A stretch of 64,000 bases of DNA, taken from contig OX031063.1 of assembly GCA_943736015.1 (NCBI GenBank), positions 43,540,672-43,604,671 of the forward strand, in the 5' to 3' direction. Shown here piece by piece: positions 1 to 15,000 of the stretch. The notes under the pieces are model-generated. The model was not told the DNA's origin. It saw nothing but the letters and a program-made list of their open reading frames with translations, and ran no database searches. Position 1 is the first letter of the stretch, and every line of letters starts with the position of its first letter. Both the position numbers and the translations under genes were made by a program. This stretch comes from Tridacna crocea. Lineage: Eukaryota > Mollusca > Bivalvia > Cardiida > Cardiidae.

Positions 1-12
1 ATCATGACTCAC

Positions 13-67
13 TTGTAGAATTTCCTGCCTCTTGATGGCCTGTTTTTTCTTGCTTCTCTTGCCTCCA
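13..67 (-). CDS. VWA3-like exon 20
   Basis: Acceptor ATTTTTTTGCAG|TGGAGG, donor CTACAA|GTGAGT; encodes GGKRSKKKQAIKRQEILQ, a very basic segment; leaves in phase 0. Further exons must lie left of the window. Confidence 0.75.
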
Positions 68-3000
68 CTGCAAAAAAATATCACACTGATGACAACAGAG
101 AGATAATACAGGCTAACTCTTTACCAAGCAGCAAAGTTTATAGACTTTTTCAATGAAAGTGTTTGTACACAACAAAATGAATATGACTCAATATTAAAAT
201 TTGATTCAGGAGGGTAGAAAAATTGATGGGAAAAGAAGAAAATGCTGGATGCCTGTGTGGACACTGCTGCTTGGTAGCAACCTAGGATGATTATACAGAA
301 TGGAAAGCAAATATTATTTTAATGGACCCAGCATTTTCTAATTTTTCCAACAACAGTTTCTACTCTTTGAAAAACAAATTTCAAGGTTTGAGTAATATAG
401 AATAAGCTATTTATAAATTCTTTCAATTTAAAAATGGCCATAAATTTTTCATCTGATAAAAACCTAAAACATACTGCACAGTAAAATAGTAGAACAGTAA
501 ACTAGTAAATAGTAAAACAATCAAATATCTTGACCCATCACCACATAATCCCTACTTTTGATGACCCTGAGAAAGAAGTCTTTTGAAAACACTGTGGGAA
601 AAGAAGAAAATGCTGGTCATCACCATTTTCTCCTTTTTCCACAATGTTTTCTACCCTTCCAAAAACAATTTCAATTTTTAAGCCACATTCATTTTGTCGT
701 CTATAAATGCTTTCAATTTGGACAGGTTTTAAATTTTGTTATACTGTAAAGAGTTAAAGGGACTTAATACAGTGACAATGGCAGGCACCTATTAACCCAT
801 TACCACACAACAAAATTTCAGACTGGTTTAAATTGAAAGCATTTGCAGACGACAAAATAAAGGTGACTGAAACATTGAAATTTGCTCTGGAAAGGGTAGA
901 AAACATTGTGGGAAAAGGAGAAAATGCTGGTTACCAGCATTTTCTCCTTTTCCCACAGTGTTTTCAAAAGCCTTCTTTCTCAGGGGCGTCAAAAGTAGGG
1001 ATTGAGTGGTAATGGGTTAAAAGTTACATTTTAGCATCATTAAGTGATTAATTGAAACATATCAAAATAAAATCTTTATGTGCTTCTTTCATCGTTTCAA
1101 ACCTTTCTATCAATTTAATTGGATTATTTCCTGTTTGAAGCTAAAGATGCAGGTTTTTGGTTCCATGCTACTGACAACCAGTACATTGTGTCAAACATAA
1201 ATTAATGTAACCTGCATTATACTCCCTTTCCTTAGAATCCTTCATAAGCAAACAAATTTAAAGTATTGTTGTCACTTACAAGGATTATTGGCATACTTCT
1301 AGTTAACCTTATTTCATAATTCAAATAACACAGTTAACCTTATCTCATAATTCATTTTATTATTTCATCTGCGAATGCTTTCATCATGAACCAGTATTGA
1401 TTTTGTTGTTTGGTAAAGACGACAATATTTTGGACTTGTCCAAATTGAAAGCATTAAAATTCTGTAGACGGCAAAATTAATGTGACTCAAAAATCAATAC
1501 TGATATTTGGAAAGGAGGGAAACAGTGTGGGAAATGGATAAAATGCTGGTTACCAATATTTTCAAAGGCTTTCTTTCTCAGTGTTGTTAAAAGTCGGAAT
1601 TGTTTGATACGGAGTTCAATCTTTACAACTCAACCAAATTTCATACTTGTCGAAAAACAAAGCATCTGCTAACAACAAATCAAATAGGGATAAAATTGTG
1701 TAAATTGTCTTTGATAGGGAAGAAAACATAGTGGTTACCAGGATTTTCCCCTTTTTCCACAATGTTTTCCATAGCCCTTCCTTTCAGGGTTGTATGGTTA
1801 TTTGAATGGCATGGTTAAAAACAAACAATCTATATAATGTAAGCTGTATAAAAATACAAGTCAACAAGTATAATATATTCAACCCACAACCAAAGAAATT
1901 ATATATGTACCATTAGTTGTTTCTATTGGTTTGTAATGGTATTTATTGTATGACTGGATATGAAATCCTATTTCCGGAAGTTATGATAAATCCGCCTACC
2001 CTTGACAATATAATTATGAAGATACAGTCAGAATGGTATAACACAACCCCAAAAACTAATTACAGCTAAGTGCAGTTAATCCTATACCAAACAGTCTTGA
2101 GGAAGAAAGCTTCTAAAAGCTGTCTGGAAAAACTTGAAAAAAATTCTTGTAGCCTGCATTTCTTCCCACAATGTTTTCTACCAAGAGTCCAAAAAATTTC
2201 AGAATTCTCACATGTCCTCCTGCCATTTTGCTTTTGTCCTACAGTTAGACAAAGAAGGATAATCCACTTGCCCTCACCAAATTTTTACTAGTAAGGACGA
2301 GTGGATGACTGGATATTTTGGACCCTGCTACCCATTCAAAGGTAAGTTCAATTGTTTGAGCCACAACTTATTTATCATCTGCAATTACTTTTGATTTTAA
2401 CCCTTTACCCCATCAGGCATTTCTATGGTATCTCTAACTGACCCTAAATAACAGCAAGAATGAAGCCATTTCATATGTGTATATGAGACCTTTTGAAAGC
2501 ATAGAAAACTTTGTGACAAAAGGTGAAATTGCTCGTCACGAGCAATTTCACCTTTTGCCACAATGTTTTCCAAAGGCTCCTATAAGCAATGCGTAGAAAT
2601 GAGTACCTATGGAGAAAAGGGTTAACAGGTATAAAATTTTGTGGCTTGGTAAGGATATACTGGTACAACAGACTATCAATCAGGTATACAATTTCTAGAC
2701 TGTTTTGGCAAGGATTCCTTTAAAAGTCCTTGAAGATTTTACATCAAACTGTATTTTCTGTGCAATCTGATCTAAATCCAAACTGAGTTCAAAGGCCCTA
2801 AAGTTGGGACAAGCACCATTCGAGTTAAACAGTATTTGTTAGACATAATTAGTAACCAGATTATTCCAAATTGTGTTATATAACATTTTTCATAACTGTC
2901 TCATGTTTTATCTATCTATGGAAGAAAGGCTTTCAAACCTTACGTTGGAAAAAAAGGAGAAATCTTTGCTGGTAACCAGCATTTTTATCTTTTTCTAAAA

Positions 3001-6000
3001 ATGTTCTCTACCCTTTATTCCCAAACAAATCTCAAAACCTGAAACACATTAATTTTTTTTGTCATCAAAATGCCTTCAACTTTGACTTGGTATACAATGT
3101 TGTCTGGTTGAGTTAACATAGTTCAAAGTTTAAAATCCATCCCTTTGATAAATACAAGTAGATAAAGATAAAACTACAGCCGCTGTCACAGAATGAGACT
3201 TTATACCCCCCCCCCCAGCGCTTTGACAGTATTTTGTACACAGACGGACACACAGATGGACACACAGACAGAAAGGCTGATTCCAGTATACTCCTAAAAG
3301 CATTCGTTTTGAGGGGGTATAATTACACTACAAAACAAATCTAGCAACATACAATTTCTGAAACATTACATGAAATGTTTTGTTATGAAAGTCTATCAGT
3401 AAAGCTATACCAACAAAACAAATGGTCAATGATATCTTTGATTCAACAATAGATTATCTAAATAAAAAAAAGATATATATAAAATTACATCTAGTTACAT
3501 GTAATTTTTTTTTTATCACATCACAAATAGTTTAGCCAAGAACAAAACTGAAAATCCTGCTGCTATTTTCTTTTATACTAAATGGTAAAATTTGGAGAAA
3601 TTTAGTAGGGTGATAAAACATTTCCAAGCTCATTTTGAAGTTTTTGATCAAGAACCTAATGATCTTATGTAAAACAGTGCACAAAGGCTACCCAAAAAGC
3701 CCCAGGCCAAGCTTTTTTAACTCATGTAGCCAAAATTCAAAGAAAATCTGTATAGGCCACTTGAATACAAAGTATAGTGACATGGAAATGGAATATAAGT
3801 ACAAAAGGCCTTCTCATTGTGCTTCTAAACAATATATTTCAACTTTTCTCATAAACTTACTTTAAAGCAAAGAAGTAAAAACTGGTAGAATGTATAAGAA
3901 GATCAAAGGCCACCCTTTGACTGCTATTTAAACTCTCTTTCAAAAAGCCCTGATACATATTAAGTATTCAAGGTTTCACTCAAAACTTTAGGACCAACTA
4001 TTTTCCACACACAAGAAAACACATCAAAAAGCAAAAAATAATTCTTGTTCACATCAGTCTGAAAATTCAATTTTCATGCATAGTTCCAGCAGGTCAAAAC
4101 ATGCTTCTAATTAATAAAACACTTTTTTAATTAATAAACTTCAAAATATTTACAAAACGGCCATTTTAACTCTTTACCAAATGACAAAATTTTAGGCTTG
4201 TCCAAACTGAAAGCATTTGCAGACAACAAAATAAACTTGACTCAAAAATTGAAACATGACTTTGGAAGAGTAGAAAACATAGTGGGAAAAGGAGAAAATG
4301 CTGATTACCAGCATTTTCTCCTTTTCTCAAAATGTTTTCTGAAGGCTTCTTCCTCAGTGTCATAAAACCACGGATTATTTGGTAAAGGATTAACAAACAA
4401 TAAGCTGACAAGAGAAGCACATTGGGGCAGAAGACACTAACACTGACGGACAAAATGTACAACCTATATCTACAACTCTAGGAGAAAGATGAAAGTCTTC
4501 TAGAACTGAAAATAAAATGAAAAAAAAAAATTATTCTCTAATGTGCTCAATAAAAAGTAATGGTACAATTTTAAGTAAGATACAGTATTTTTCTAGATTT
4601 TCGCCATCCTTATTGACCCAGTTTTGATTCTTACTGTAATCAACCCTGGGTTATTTGGCTAGCATTTCCTCGTTCTCATGAAATATTCATGAAGCATTTT
4701 GATTGGTAATCTCAGTTTTTCTTTGAGAAAATTTAAACTATTTTTATCACAAATATGCCATCATTTCTATTTTTACTAACTGATGAAATGAAATTGCCCT
4801 ACCTACAAGAGAGAATGAATGTGTCATCGATCTTTCAATTGGCTATTAAGGTACTTTCCGACCATATGAATATTCATGGTAAAACGAAGATTTGCTAGTC
4901 AATTTTCCCAAGAGTAATGCATGGAGAGTAACGTAATGCTTAACTCTTTACCAAACAACAAAATTTCAGACTAGTCCAAATTGGAAGCATTTGCAGACAA
5001 CAAAATTACTGTGACTCAAAAATTATAATTTGTTTTGGGAAGAGAAGAAAACATTGTGGGAAAAGGAGAAAATGCTGGTTACCAGCATTTTCTTCTTTTC
5101 CAACGTTTTCAGATGGCTTCTTTATCAGAGTCGTAAAACCAGGGATTGTCTGGTAAAGGGTTAAATCTGTGTTCCGAGGATGGATTTTCACAAACATTAA
5201 TCATAGCCAAAATAATTGTCTAGCCTTGCTTTTTATCTATTTAACTCTATACAAGATGGCGCCTAAACTGAAAGCATTTTGCAGACAATAAATCAAAAGT
5301 GGATCAAATTACAAGATTTGCCTTTAAAGAGTAGAAAATACTGGTAGGAAAGAAGAAAATGCCGGCTACCCTCACTATTTAATTTAGTGACATTAATAAC
5401 AAGTTTGTATAATCATAGAAATACAGCTTAACCGTTTACCACACAAACCCAGCTTTTAATGAACTTGAGAAAGAAACCTTTTGAAACCATTGTGGGAAAA
5501 GGAGAAAATGCTGGTAACCAGCATTTTCTCCTTTTCCCACAATGTTTTCTACTCTTCTCAAAACAAATTTTAGATTTCGAGTCACATTCATTTTGTTGTC
5601 TGCAAGTGCTTTCAATCTGGAACAATCTACAATGTTGTCGTCTGGTAAAGAGTTAATCTGTCACCTGATTTCAAATGACTTGGCAAATCTTTTAAGGTCT
5701 GCAAACAGCTTTGAGGATAAAAAAAATATCAGAGAAACACTCGAAACTATTGTGATGAATGTAGCATGTAACAATGTTCCTACAAATTATTAACTGTATG
5801 TACTACAAAAATCTCTACAAAATGGCCTTATTTTTGCCATCCATTGAGTAAATGACAGACTGCAGAGGCTATCAACTGAGCAACTACGAAGGATCACTTT
5901 CACTACCGGTATTTACCGCACAATCCCTACTTTTGAAAACCTTGAGAAAGAAGCTTTTAGAAAACATTGTAGGAAAAGGAGAAAATGCTAGTAACCAGCA

Positions 6001-9000
6001 TTTTCTCCTTTTCCCACTGTTTTCTACCCTTTACAAAATTTTTCACTCACTTTTATTTTGTCGTCTGCAATTGCTTTTGATTTGGACAAGCTAAAAATTT
6101 CGTCGTTTGGTAATGAGTTAGCTTCTTTCACAAGTGTAGTTGTCTTAGGGGACAGTGCTGACCAAGATCAGACTGCTCAAAACATGCAATCTGATCTTTG
6201 ATCTACATTGTCTTTGCTAAAACATTACAGACAAAGGCAACCATGAAATTGCATTTTCATGGGGCTTATTTCTACAGTGCAAATGTCTCTTGGGTTTATT
6301 TGGCACTCTAAGGGTTACATAAAAAAGACTATGTGCACCACCTCTCCAAAGAATGCTGGGTGACATATTGTTCTCCTCAAGAACTGTGCAAAAAGAAGAA
6401 AAGAGTGCTGTACAAATAGTCTGAAATTGGAGTTTCTATCAATTCTTTCCATTTTTTTTCATTGTGACTGGAGTTTCTATTAATTCTTTCCATTTATTTC
6501 ATTGTGACTGGAGGTTCTATTAATTCTTTCAATTTATTTCATTGTGACTGGAGTTTCTATCAATTCTTTCCATTTATTTCATTGTGACTGGAGGTTCTAT
6601 TAATTCTTTCAATTTATTTCATTGTGACTGGAGTTTCTATCAATTCTTTCCATTTATTTCATTGTGACTGGAGGTTCTATCAATTCTTTCCATTTATTTC
6701 ATTGTGACTGGAGTTTCTATCAATTCTTTATATTTTTTTTTTTTTATTGTGACTGGAGGTTCTATCAATGCTTTCCTTTAAATTTATTTCATTGTGACAT
6801 TATGCCATGGTTTTTCCAATTCTATGTTCCAAGTCTAGACATTCTGATTCAAATGGTGAATCCCAATTTGGCCAGTTTTAGAATTTACCAAATTATAAGA
6901 ACTGTATTGGAATACTTGGAAATCAGAATTGCTTTTATAAACTAGAGCTGTCAATGAATATGACTGAATACCCCGCCAGCATTTTGACAGAAAAAAAAGT
7001 GTCAAGTTCAAGGGGAGATAATTCAACAAGGAAGAGTTGACACTTAAAAACTGCATTTTGCAAATCTTCAATATATGATCTATATATGTTCAAAGTTTCA
7101 ATACAATTGGAGGAAAACTGTAAGAGAAATTTGCGACAAAAAATTACCAATATTTTGTACACAGACGGACACATGGACAGACGGACACAGGGACAGACAC
7201 ACAGACAGACAGGCTGATTCAAGTATGCCCTCCATAACATTCATTTTGGGGGGATATAATAATTTGAAAAATAAAAAAAAGTAGATTGGGTTACTGACAA
7301 AGGAAAAAAAATAGTATCTTTAGGGTAAATCAAAATAACCAAAACAATACATAGAGGTCTTCAAGATGTTGAGTTACCACAACCAAGAAAATTGCAGGAA
7401 GAAATATAGAAAAATCTTTATAAAAGTGCCACCAGCAGGCAGAAGTAAAGCATATGGGCATCAGAGTGTTGGTAAATCTAATTCATAGACTTTAACTTTT
7501 TACCACAAAATGCCGACTTCTTAACAACCCTGAGAAAGAAGCCCTCCGAAAACATTCAGGAAAAAGGAGAAAATGCTGGTAACCAGTATTTTCTACTTTT
7601 CCTATTTTGTTTACTTCAGGCTTCCGGTGGCTTTAACCCTGTACCACAGTCTCCACAGGGCAAAATTTTAGACTCATCTTAACTCTTTACCACACGACAA
7701 AATTTTAGACTCATCTTAACTCTTTACCACACGACAAAATTTTAGACTCATCTTAACTCTTTACCACACGACAAAATTTTAGACTCATCTTAACTCTTTA
7801 CCACACGACAAAATTTTAGACTGGTTCAAATTGAAAGCATTTGCAGACGACAAAATAAAGGTGACTGAAAAATTGAAATTTGTTCTGGAAAGGGTTGAAA
7901 ACACTGTGGGAAAAGGAGAAAATGCTGGTTACCAGCATTTTCTCCTTTTCCTACAGTGTTTTCAAAAGGCTTCTTTCTCAGGGGCGTCAAAAGTAGGGAT
8001 TGTGTGGTAATGGGTTAAATGTATTTTAAGTGACAGTGTTTGTCCTAGTGAATAAAAAACATTCTGGTGGAAAAAAGAAGGAAATGCTGGTTACCAGCAT
8101 TTTCTCTTATTTCCGTAATGATTTCAAACACTTTCTAAGAATGGTGGGAATGGTTTGGTAAAGGGCTAAAGGTCACAAGTGCAAAATATGACAAAGTTTT
8201 CACTACTTTCCTTTTCTAAGACAGATAAATTAAGACCAATAATCCAGAGCAGAAAAAAGATTAGAAAGCAAAGCAAATGCTTTCAAATTGGATTACTGAC
8301 TTGTAAAGAGCAAATGTCAAAATATTGAGAAATTATGAGAGAAAAGATTTGAAAATAGAAACTCTACAGGATAAAACCCAAGATAGTTAATCTCACCATC
8401 ATCTGTATCAGACAGTGACCCTTGACCTGTAAATTTCATTAAACAAGTATTGAACATGTTATTTTATAAATCTGTATTTGTATGTTTTTATAAACCTTTG
8501 AAAAACTATTTTTTACTATAGAAAAAATTAAGACTTGCTCTGTAAAAAAAAAGGGGTTTAACTGTTTACCACACACGAAAACCTTAGATCAGTCAAAATT
8601 GAAAGCATTTGCAGACGACACAATGAATATGACGGAAAATGTGAATTTGGTTAGAGAAGGATAGAAAACATTTGTGGAAAAAGGAGAAAATGCCTGTTAC
8701 CAGCAGTTTCTGCTTTACCCACAATGTTTTCAAAAGGCTTCTTTCTCAAGGCTGGTAAAGAGTTAATGCTTCTGCTAGAAAATATGAACCAATGTCAGCA
8801 AGTGCAGTCCACAAAAGCTGACACTGTTAACCCTTTACCACACGAGAAAATTTAGATTTCTCCAAATTGAAAGCATTTACAGACGACAATTTGAATTTAA
8901 CTCTTGTGATGGAATTTTTCTTTGATAGGGTGGAAAACACTGTGGGAAAAGGAGAAAATGGTGGTTACCAGCATTTTCTCCTTTTCACATAATGTTTTCA

Positions 9001-12000
9001 AAAGCCTTCATTGATAAAAGTCGGGACTGTGTGGTAAAGGGTTAACCATTCACAATATTGAAACATTCTCTATTGAAGATTCTTGATAAAAAAAATAATA
9101 AAACAATTACGAGATGGGTCATTCATGTTTCTATGTATTTTACACACCTTGTGCAAGTTTCTTCTGCCTTTCAGCTTGCCTTTCAAAGAGAACTCTGGTC
9201 TCTGGCAGCAGCCATTCACTGGATGAGAAACTGCCACGGCTATTTAGTGTCCTCAGTAGACTGGTTCTGGTGTGACCTGAAGAATAATGTGCTTGACAGT
9301 GATCAGACATATAGAAACAGTTTTGGTGGCTTTGTTTGTTTGTTTTCATGATGTAACAGTTCATCAAATATGTCTCCCTAGCTACTGGCTGCTAAATGTT
9401 AACTCATTACCAAACAAAAATATTTCAGGCTTGTCCAAATTGAAAGCACTTGCAGACAAGATAAAAGTGACTGAAAATTTGAAGTTTGTTTTGTGAAAGG
9501 TAGAAAACATTGTAGAAAAGAAAAAAATGCTGGTTACCAGCATTTTCTCCTTTTCCCAAAATGCTTTCTAAAGGCTTCTTTCTCAGGGTCGTCAAGAGTA
9601 GGGACTGTATGGTAAAGGGTTAAGAGAATGTTCAGCAGTGAGAGAGGAATATATTCATATCCCAATGACAACGATCAATGCTTACGATGCTTACAAACTG
9701 GAGAAGGGTAAAATTTTGCCACCTTATAAATGGGTAACCATAAAGAGTGTGATTGACAATATATGAGAGAAAAGGAAAAGCCTTTGCCAGACAAAATAAC
9801 ACAGAACACGAGAGCTTTTGACAACACTTACGGTGACTGTGGTAGCCAGCATTTTCTCCATTCCCCACAATGTTTTCTGTCCCATCATAGACGGAATTCA
9901 TTGGTTCAGCTTCATTTATTTTTTTGTCTAAAAAAAGATTTCAATTTGGTAACAGCAAAAATTTTGTCCTTTGGTACACAGTTGACTCCCTTCCATAATT
10001 CAGTAAATATCTGATTTCTAAATGTATCTTTATAGGCTTAGATAGTTTTGAATCATCAGTTTAAGCTACAAAAAGACACAATCTTTTGGAAGAAAGAAAA
10101 ACAACATCCTTCATTTAACAATCTTGCTAGCTACCATTGCTTTATCTTTTTCCAAAACATCATAATTGTAGACTGGTCCAAATTGAAAGCTTTTACAGTT
10201 GACAAAATAAAAGTAACACAAAAATTTAAATTTGTTTCCAGCAGAGTAGAAAACATTGTGGGAAAAGGAGAAAATGCTGGTTACCAGCATTTCTCCTTTT
10301 TCCACAATGTTTTCAAAAGGCTTCTATTTCAGGGTCATAAAAACCAGGGATTGTTTGGTAAAGGGTTAAAAGCTAGTTTTGGGTTTACCTTGAAATTGCT
10401 TGTGACCCTTTACTACACAGTTCCAAGTTTTAACAACACAAGAGGAGTATTTTTTTTAAACATTGTAACCAGCATTTTCTCCTTTTTCCACAATGTTTTA
10501 AACCCTATCAGAGACAAAAATCATCACTTTATCTATATTTTGTCATCAACAAAATACTTTTGTTTTTATTGGTTCAAAAATTCTGGCCTTATATAAAAAG
10601 TTAATCTTCTCACATAATTTAGTTAATACCTTATTTCTGAATAAATCTTAATCAACTAGGATAGTTTTCAATTTTCTAGTTTTAACCACAAAGGGAGGGA
10701 ATCAAATTTTGCATCCTTGTAAGAGCACTCTTACCAGCTGCCAGTGGTTTAACAGCAGGTCTTGGGATTGCACTATCTGGCCTTTTAGCCTTGCTGACAG
10801 TCTTTGAAAAGCTCCTCAGCTCTACAGAAGTCCTTATCTTTGCTGACTCTGGAGGGCTGGGTGTGAATCTTCTGTCTGGTGGGGCACTGCCCGGGCGTGG
10901 TACAGCGGGTGATGACGGTCTAAATAGTTCTTGCGGCTCCATGGCAGGTATAGCAGATATACGATCTGTACCTGGTAGTGGATGATTTCTGAAAAATGCG
11001 AAAAAATTGAAGAGATATTCCTATGTATCACATAGATTATTGGTCTCTAAATAACCGAATCTGACAGCATGACAGGAACTCAAAAATTAAAGCTTCTGAA
11101 GGAAATATTAAAAATGCATCTTCACTTGTTTTCATTTAGTTTCATAACCAATTTTATCTTTATTTCATGAAGTTATAATCATTCTTGTACCTTCGGGGCC
11201 TGTAGTCACCAACCATTCTTGAGAATATTCTTAGTCTTATTCTCCAAGGTTTACCAAATATGTAAGTAACACAACTTCTGATTGTAACACAACTTCTGAT
11301 TGGCTAAACCAAATGGTTTAGCCAATCAGAAGTTGTGTTACTTACAAATGTAGAAAATTCTGGAGAATAAGACAAAGAGCGTTCTTAAGAATGGTTGGTG
11401 AATACGGGCCCGGGCCAAATGTTGTCCCTGACAACAGATAGAAAACGCATTTCATTCTATAGCAAGCAGCTAGCCATAAACATAACAACCACACTTTCAA
11501 GTTTAAATCCCTGGCATCTCTTTGTCACATGCACTTAAACGTATTTTTCATCTACATTTACATGGCTATCTAGATTCTATACACTGTAAAGTTGTCAGAG
11601 CGTTTGTTTACCCTCTGGCTTTAACCCTTTCCCAAAGGGCAAATTTTGGACCAGACCAAATTGAAAGCATTTTGCAGGTGACAAATTAACAGTTGCTAAA
11701 AAGATGTTTTTTCTATATGATAGGGTAGAAAACATTGTGGGAAAAGGAGAAAATGCTGGTTACCTGCATTTTCTCCTTTTCCCACAATGTTTTCAAAAGG
11801 CTTCTATTCCTGACCAGTAAAAACCAGGGATTGTTTGGGAAAGGGTTAAGGGTGCATCTTAAGCTCTTTACCTTGCCTGAAAAATCTCAGATTTATCAAA
11901 ATGGAATGCATTTGCACACAAGAAATTAAATGTGGCTGAAATAACAATATTGACACGTTAACCCTTTACCCCATATGGCATTTCTATGGTATCTCTAATT

Positions 12001-15000
12001 GACCCTAAGTAACAGCAAGAATGAAGCCGTTTCTTATGTGCATATGACACCTTTGGATAGTGTAGAAAACATTGTGGCAAAAGGTGAAATTACTCGTCAC
12101 GAGCAATTTCACCTTTCGTCACAATGTTTTCCAAAGGCTAAGACAACCAATGCGTAGAAATGAGTATCTATGGAGTAAAGGGTTAACACACAATCCTGAG
12201 TTTAAAGATTCTGAGGAAATAGCCTTTCGAAAACCTTGTGAGTAAAGGAGAATTTTGTTTTTTTTTTCACAAGGTTTTCTAACCTTTCAAAAATAGTAAG
12301 TCATTTCAGATAAATTTCATAATGTCATCTACATATACTTTCAATTCAGACTATTTAACCCTTTACCAAACAATCCCTGGTTTTTATGGCCCTGAGAGAG
12401 AAGCCTTTTGAAAACACTGTGGGAAAAGGAGAAAATGCTGGTAACCAGCATTTTCTCCTTTTCCCACAATGTTTTTTTCCCTGCTGGAAACAAATTTTGC
12501 TTTTTGAGTAACATTAATTTTGTTGTCTGCAAGTTCATTTTATTTGGACCAGTCTAAAATTTTGTTGTTTGGGAAAGCGTTAAATGTTTGCCGTTTGGTA
12601 AAGAGTAAAACAGTAAGAATTCGGAAAGAATTCTAAAAAAGGAAAATGTCTGAATACCAAGCAGATAAACATAGCTGTTTTGACTAAGCCATCCTGACAA
12701 ATGACAGTGAAAATATAACATAAATTATTACTTTGAGCATTTTTTCATGGCATCTATCTCCTTCCTCCAAGACAGTTTTGCACATTCATCTCTCAGTTCA
12801 GCAACTTTGTCCAAGTCTGTAAGACCTTTATTTAACTCTTCTTTCAAAAGTCTGATGTCTTCACTCTATTATATAAAATATATTTGAAGGAAGTACATAA
12901 CAGACCAAAAAAATCAAATATTCAACATTTACAACTAAATGAAGAATTAATTCAAAAAGACTGCTTTTCTAGAATATGGCATCCTGGTTAAAACAATTCC
13001 ATCAAAAAAAAAAACTAAATAAAGAGCAGGTCATTCAACTCTTTACCAAATGACAAAATTTTAGACTATTCCTAATTGAAAGCACTTGCAGATGACAAAA
13101 TAAATGTGACATAAAAATGGACTTTTGATTTTGGGAGGATAGGAAACATTGTAGGAAAAGGAGAAAATGTTGGTAACCAGCATTTTCTCCTTTTCTCACA
13201 ATGTTTTCAAAAGCCTTCTCTTTCAGGGGTGTTAAAAGTCGTCATTTTGTGGGAAAGGTTTAACTCTTTACCAAATGACAAAATTTTGGACTAGTCCAAA
13301 TTGAAAGCATTTGCAGATGACTAAATAAATTTGAATCAAAAATTGAAATTTGATTTGGAAAGGGTAGGAAACATTGTGGGAAAGAGAGATGCAGTGATAT
13401 CAGGAAATGCCATTCCCGATTATAAAAATATCTAAAAACAATTTGACAAACACAAAGTGAATCTACTCTGAATAAAGATGTGATAAATACATTAATATCT
13501 ATTTACACCTTTGAAAACTGGTAACACTATTAAGACATCTGCAACCAGCTTTGCTGTGCTGGCATAGCAGTTAACCCTTTACCATACAATTCCAAGTTTT
13601 CATAACCCTAAGAATGAAAGCTTTCGAAAACATTGTGGGAAAAGGAGAAAATGCTGGATGCCAGCATTTTTTCCATTTCCCAAAATTTTTTCTACTCAAT
13701 TAAAGACATGCTTCATAATTTGATCAATCTTTGATTTGTTGTCTGCAATTGCTTTAACTTTGGAAAAGTCTAAAATTTTGTATGTGGTAAAGACTTAACA
13801 GAGGAGAAAGAATATACAGCAGCAGGGCTTTGCCTAAAGTTTAACCCATTACCACACAATCCATACTTTTGACGCCTCTGAGAAAGAAGCCTTTTGAAAA
13901 CACTGTGGGAAAAGGAGAAAATGCTAGTACCAGCATTTTCTCCTTTTCCCACAGTGTTTTCTACCCTTACCAGAACAAATTTCAATTTTTCAGTCACCTT
14001 TATTTTGTCGTCTGCAAATGCTTTCAATTTGGACCAGTCTAATTTTTTCTCATGTGGTAATGGGTTAAAGACTTATATAAGACTGGATTGCACAATGACA
14101 AGAAATTGTAACAAACTATCACCTCCTACCATACATGCAAGCATATTTTCTACCCTTCCATAAGCAACCTTAATATTTTGAGAAATAATTGACAACTGTA
14201 AAATTTAGATGTCCAGATTCTATAACATTTTACAACTGCTTTGCTAAAGCAAGAGCAACACAAAAATTGAATGCAAATTACTGAATAAAAATCAAGACAT
14301 ACTTCAAAAGACTCTGGTTGTCCCTCTGTGTCTATCCCCTTCTGTGAGAAATAATGGTATCTCCCTCCTGTGGCCCGTGCCAGATCATAGAGAAACTGGT
14401 TAGCGTCAGCATCATTACAGTTGAACGAGATTGTGTGGACTGGTACACTGTGCTGCATCTGCACTTGTGCAATGATGGATTTTGGTGGCTATAAACAGAG
14501 AAGAAATAAATATTGTGACATAACAAACAATATCAATCTTTCCATCCACTATTAAGGGTTTTCCATTTTATCAGATGATATTCTATCAACAGCCTATGCT
14601 GAAGTCAATTTACAATTTTTTCTAATCAGCCGAAGACAGTGTAGTGGTGACTCTTAAAGTTTCTACCAGGCAACAATATTTCAAAATGAAGCATGTGAAG
14701 ATGACAAACTAAATGTTGTTCAAATCATGGAATTTCTCAATGAAGGAGAAGTAAACAATGTGGGAAAAGCAGAAAATACTGCTTAGCAGCATTTGCTTTT
14801 CCCACAATGTTTTCACAAGCATTTTTCTGTCAGGGTCATTAGAACAAGGGATTTTTGTAAACTGTCAATAACCCATAAAGGTACCAGTTTAAAATTTCTT
14901 GACTTAGCTGCAGTTAACAAAAGTTTCACATTAAAATCATTTTGAAACAGACGCTTGATACTGATAGTTATGAAATGGATGTAAACCAAAATGTCGACAA

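Noticed and set aside
5542..5793. Plus-strand open frame NDLANLLRSANSFEDKKNIR
   Set aside because: It is antisense to the 34-nt microexon and a MITE arm; no start context or splice support.
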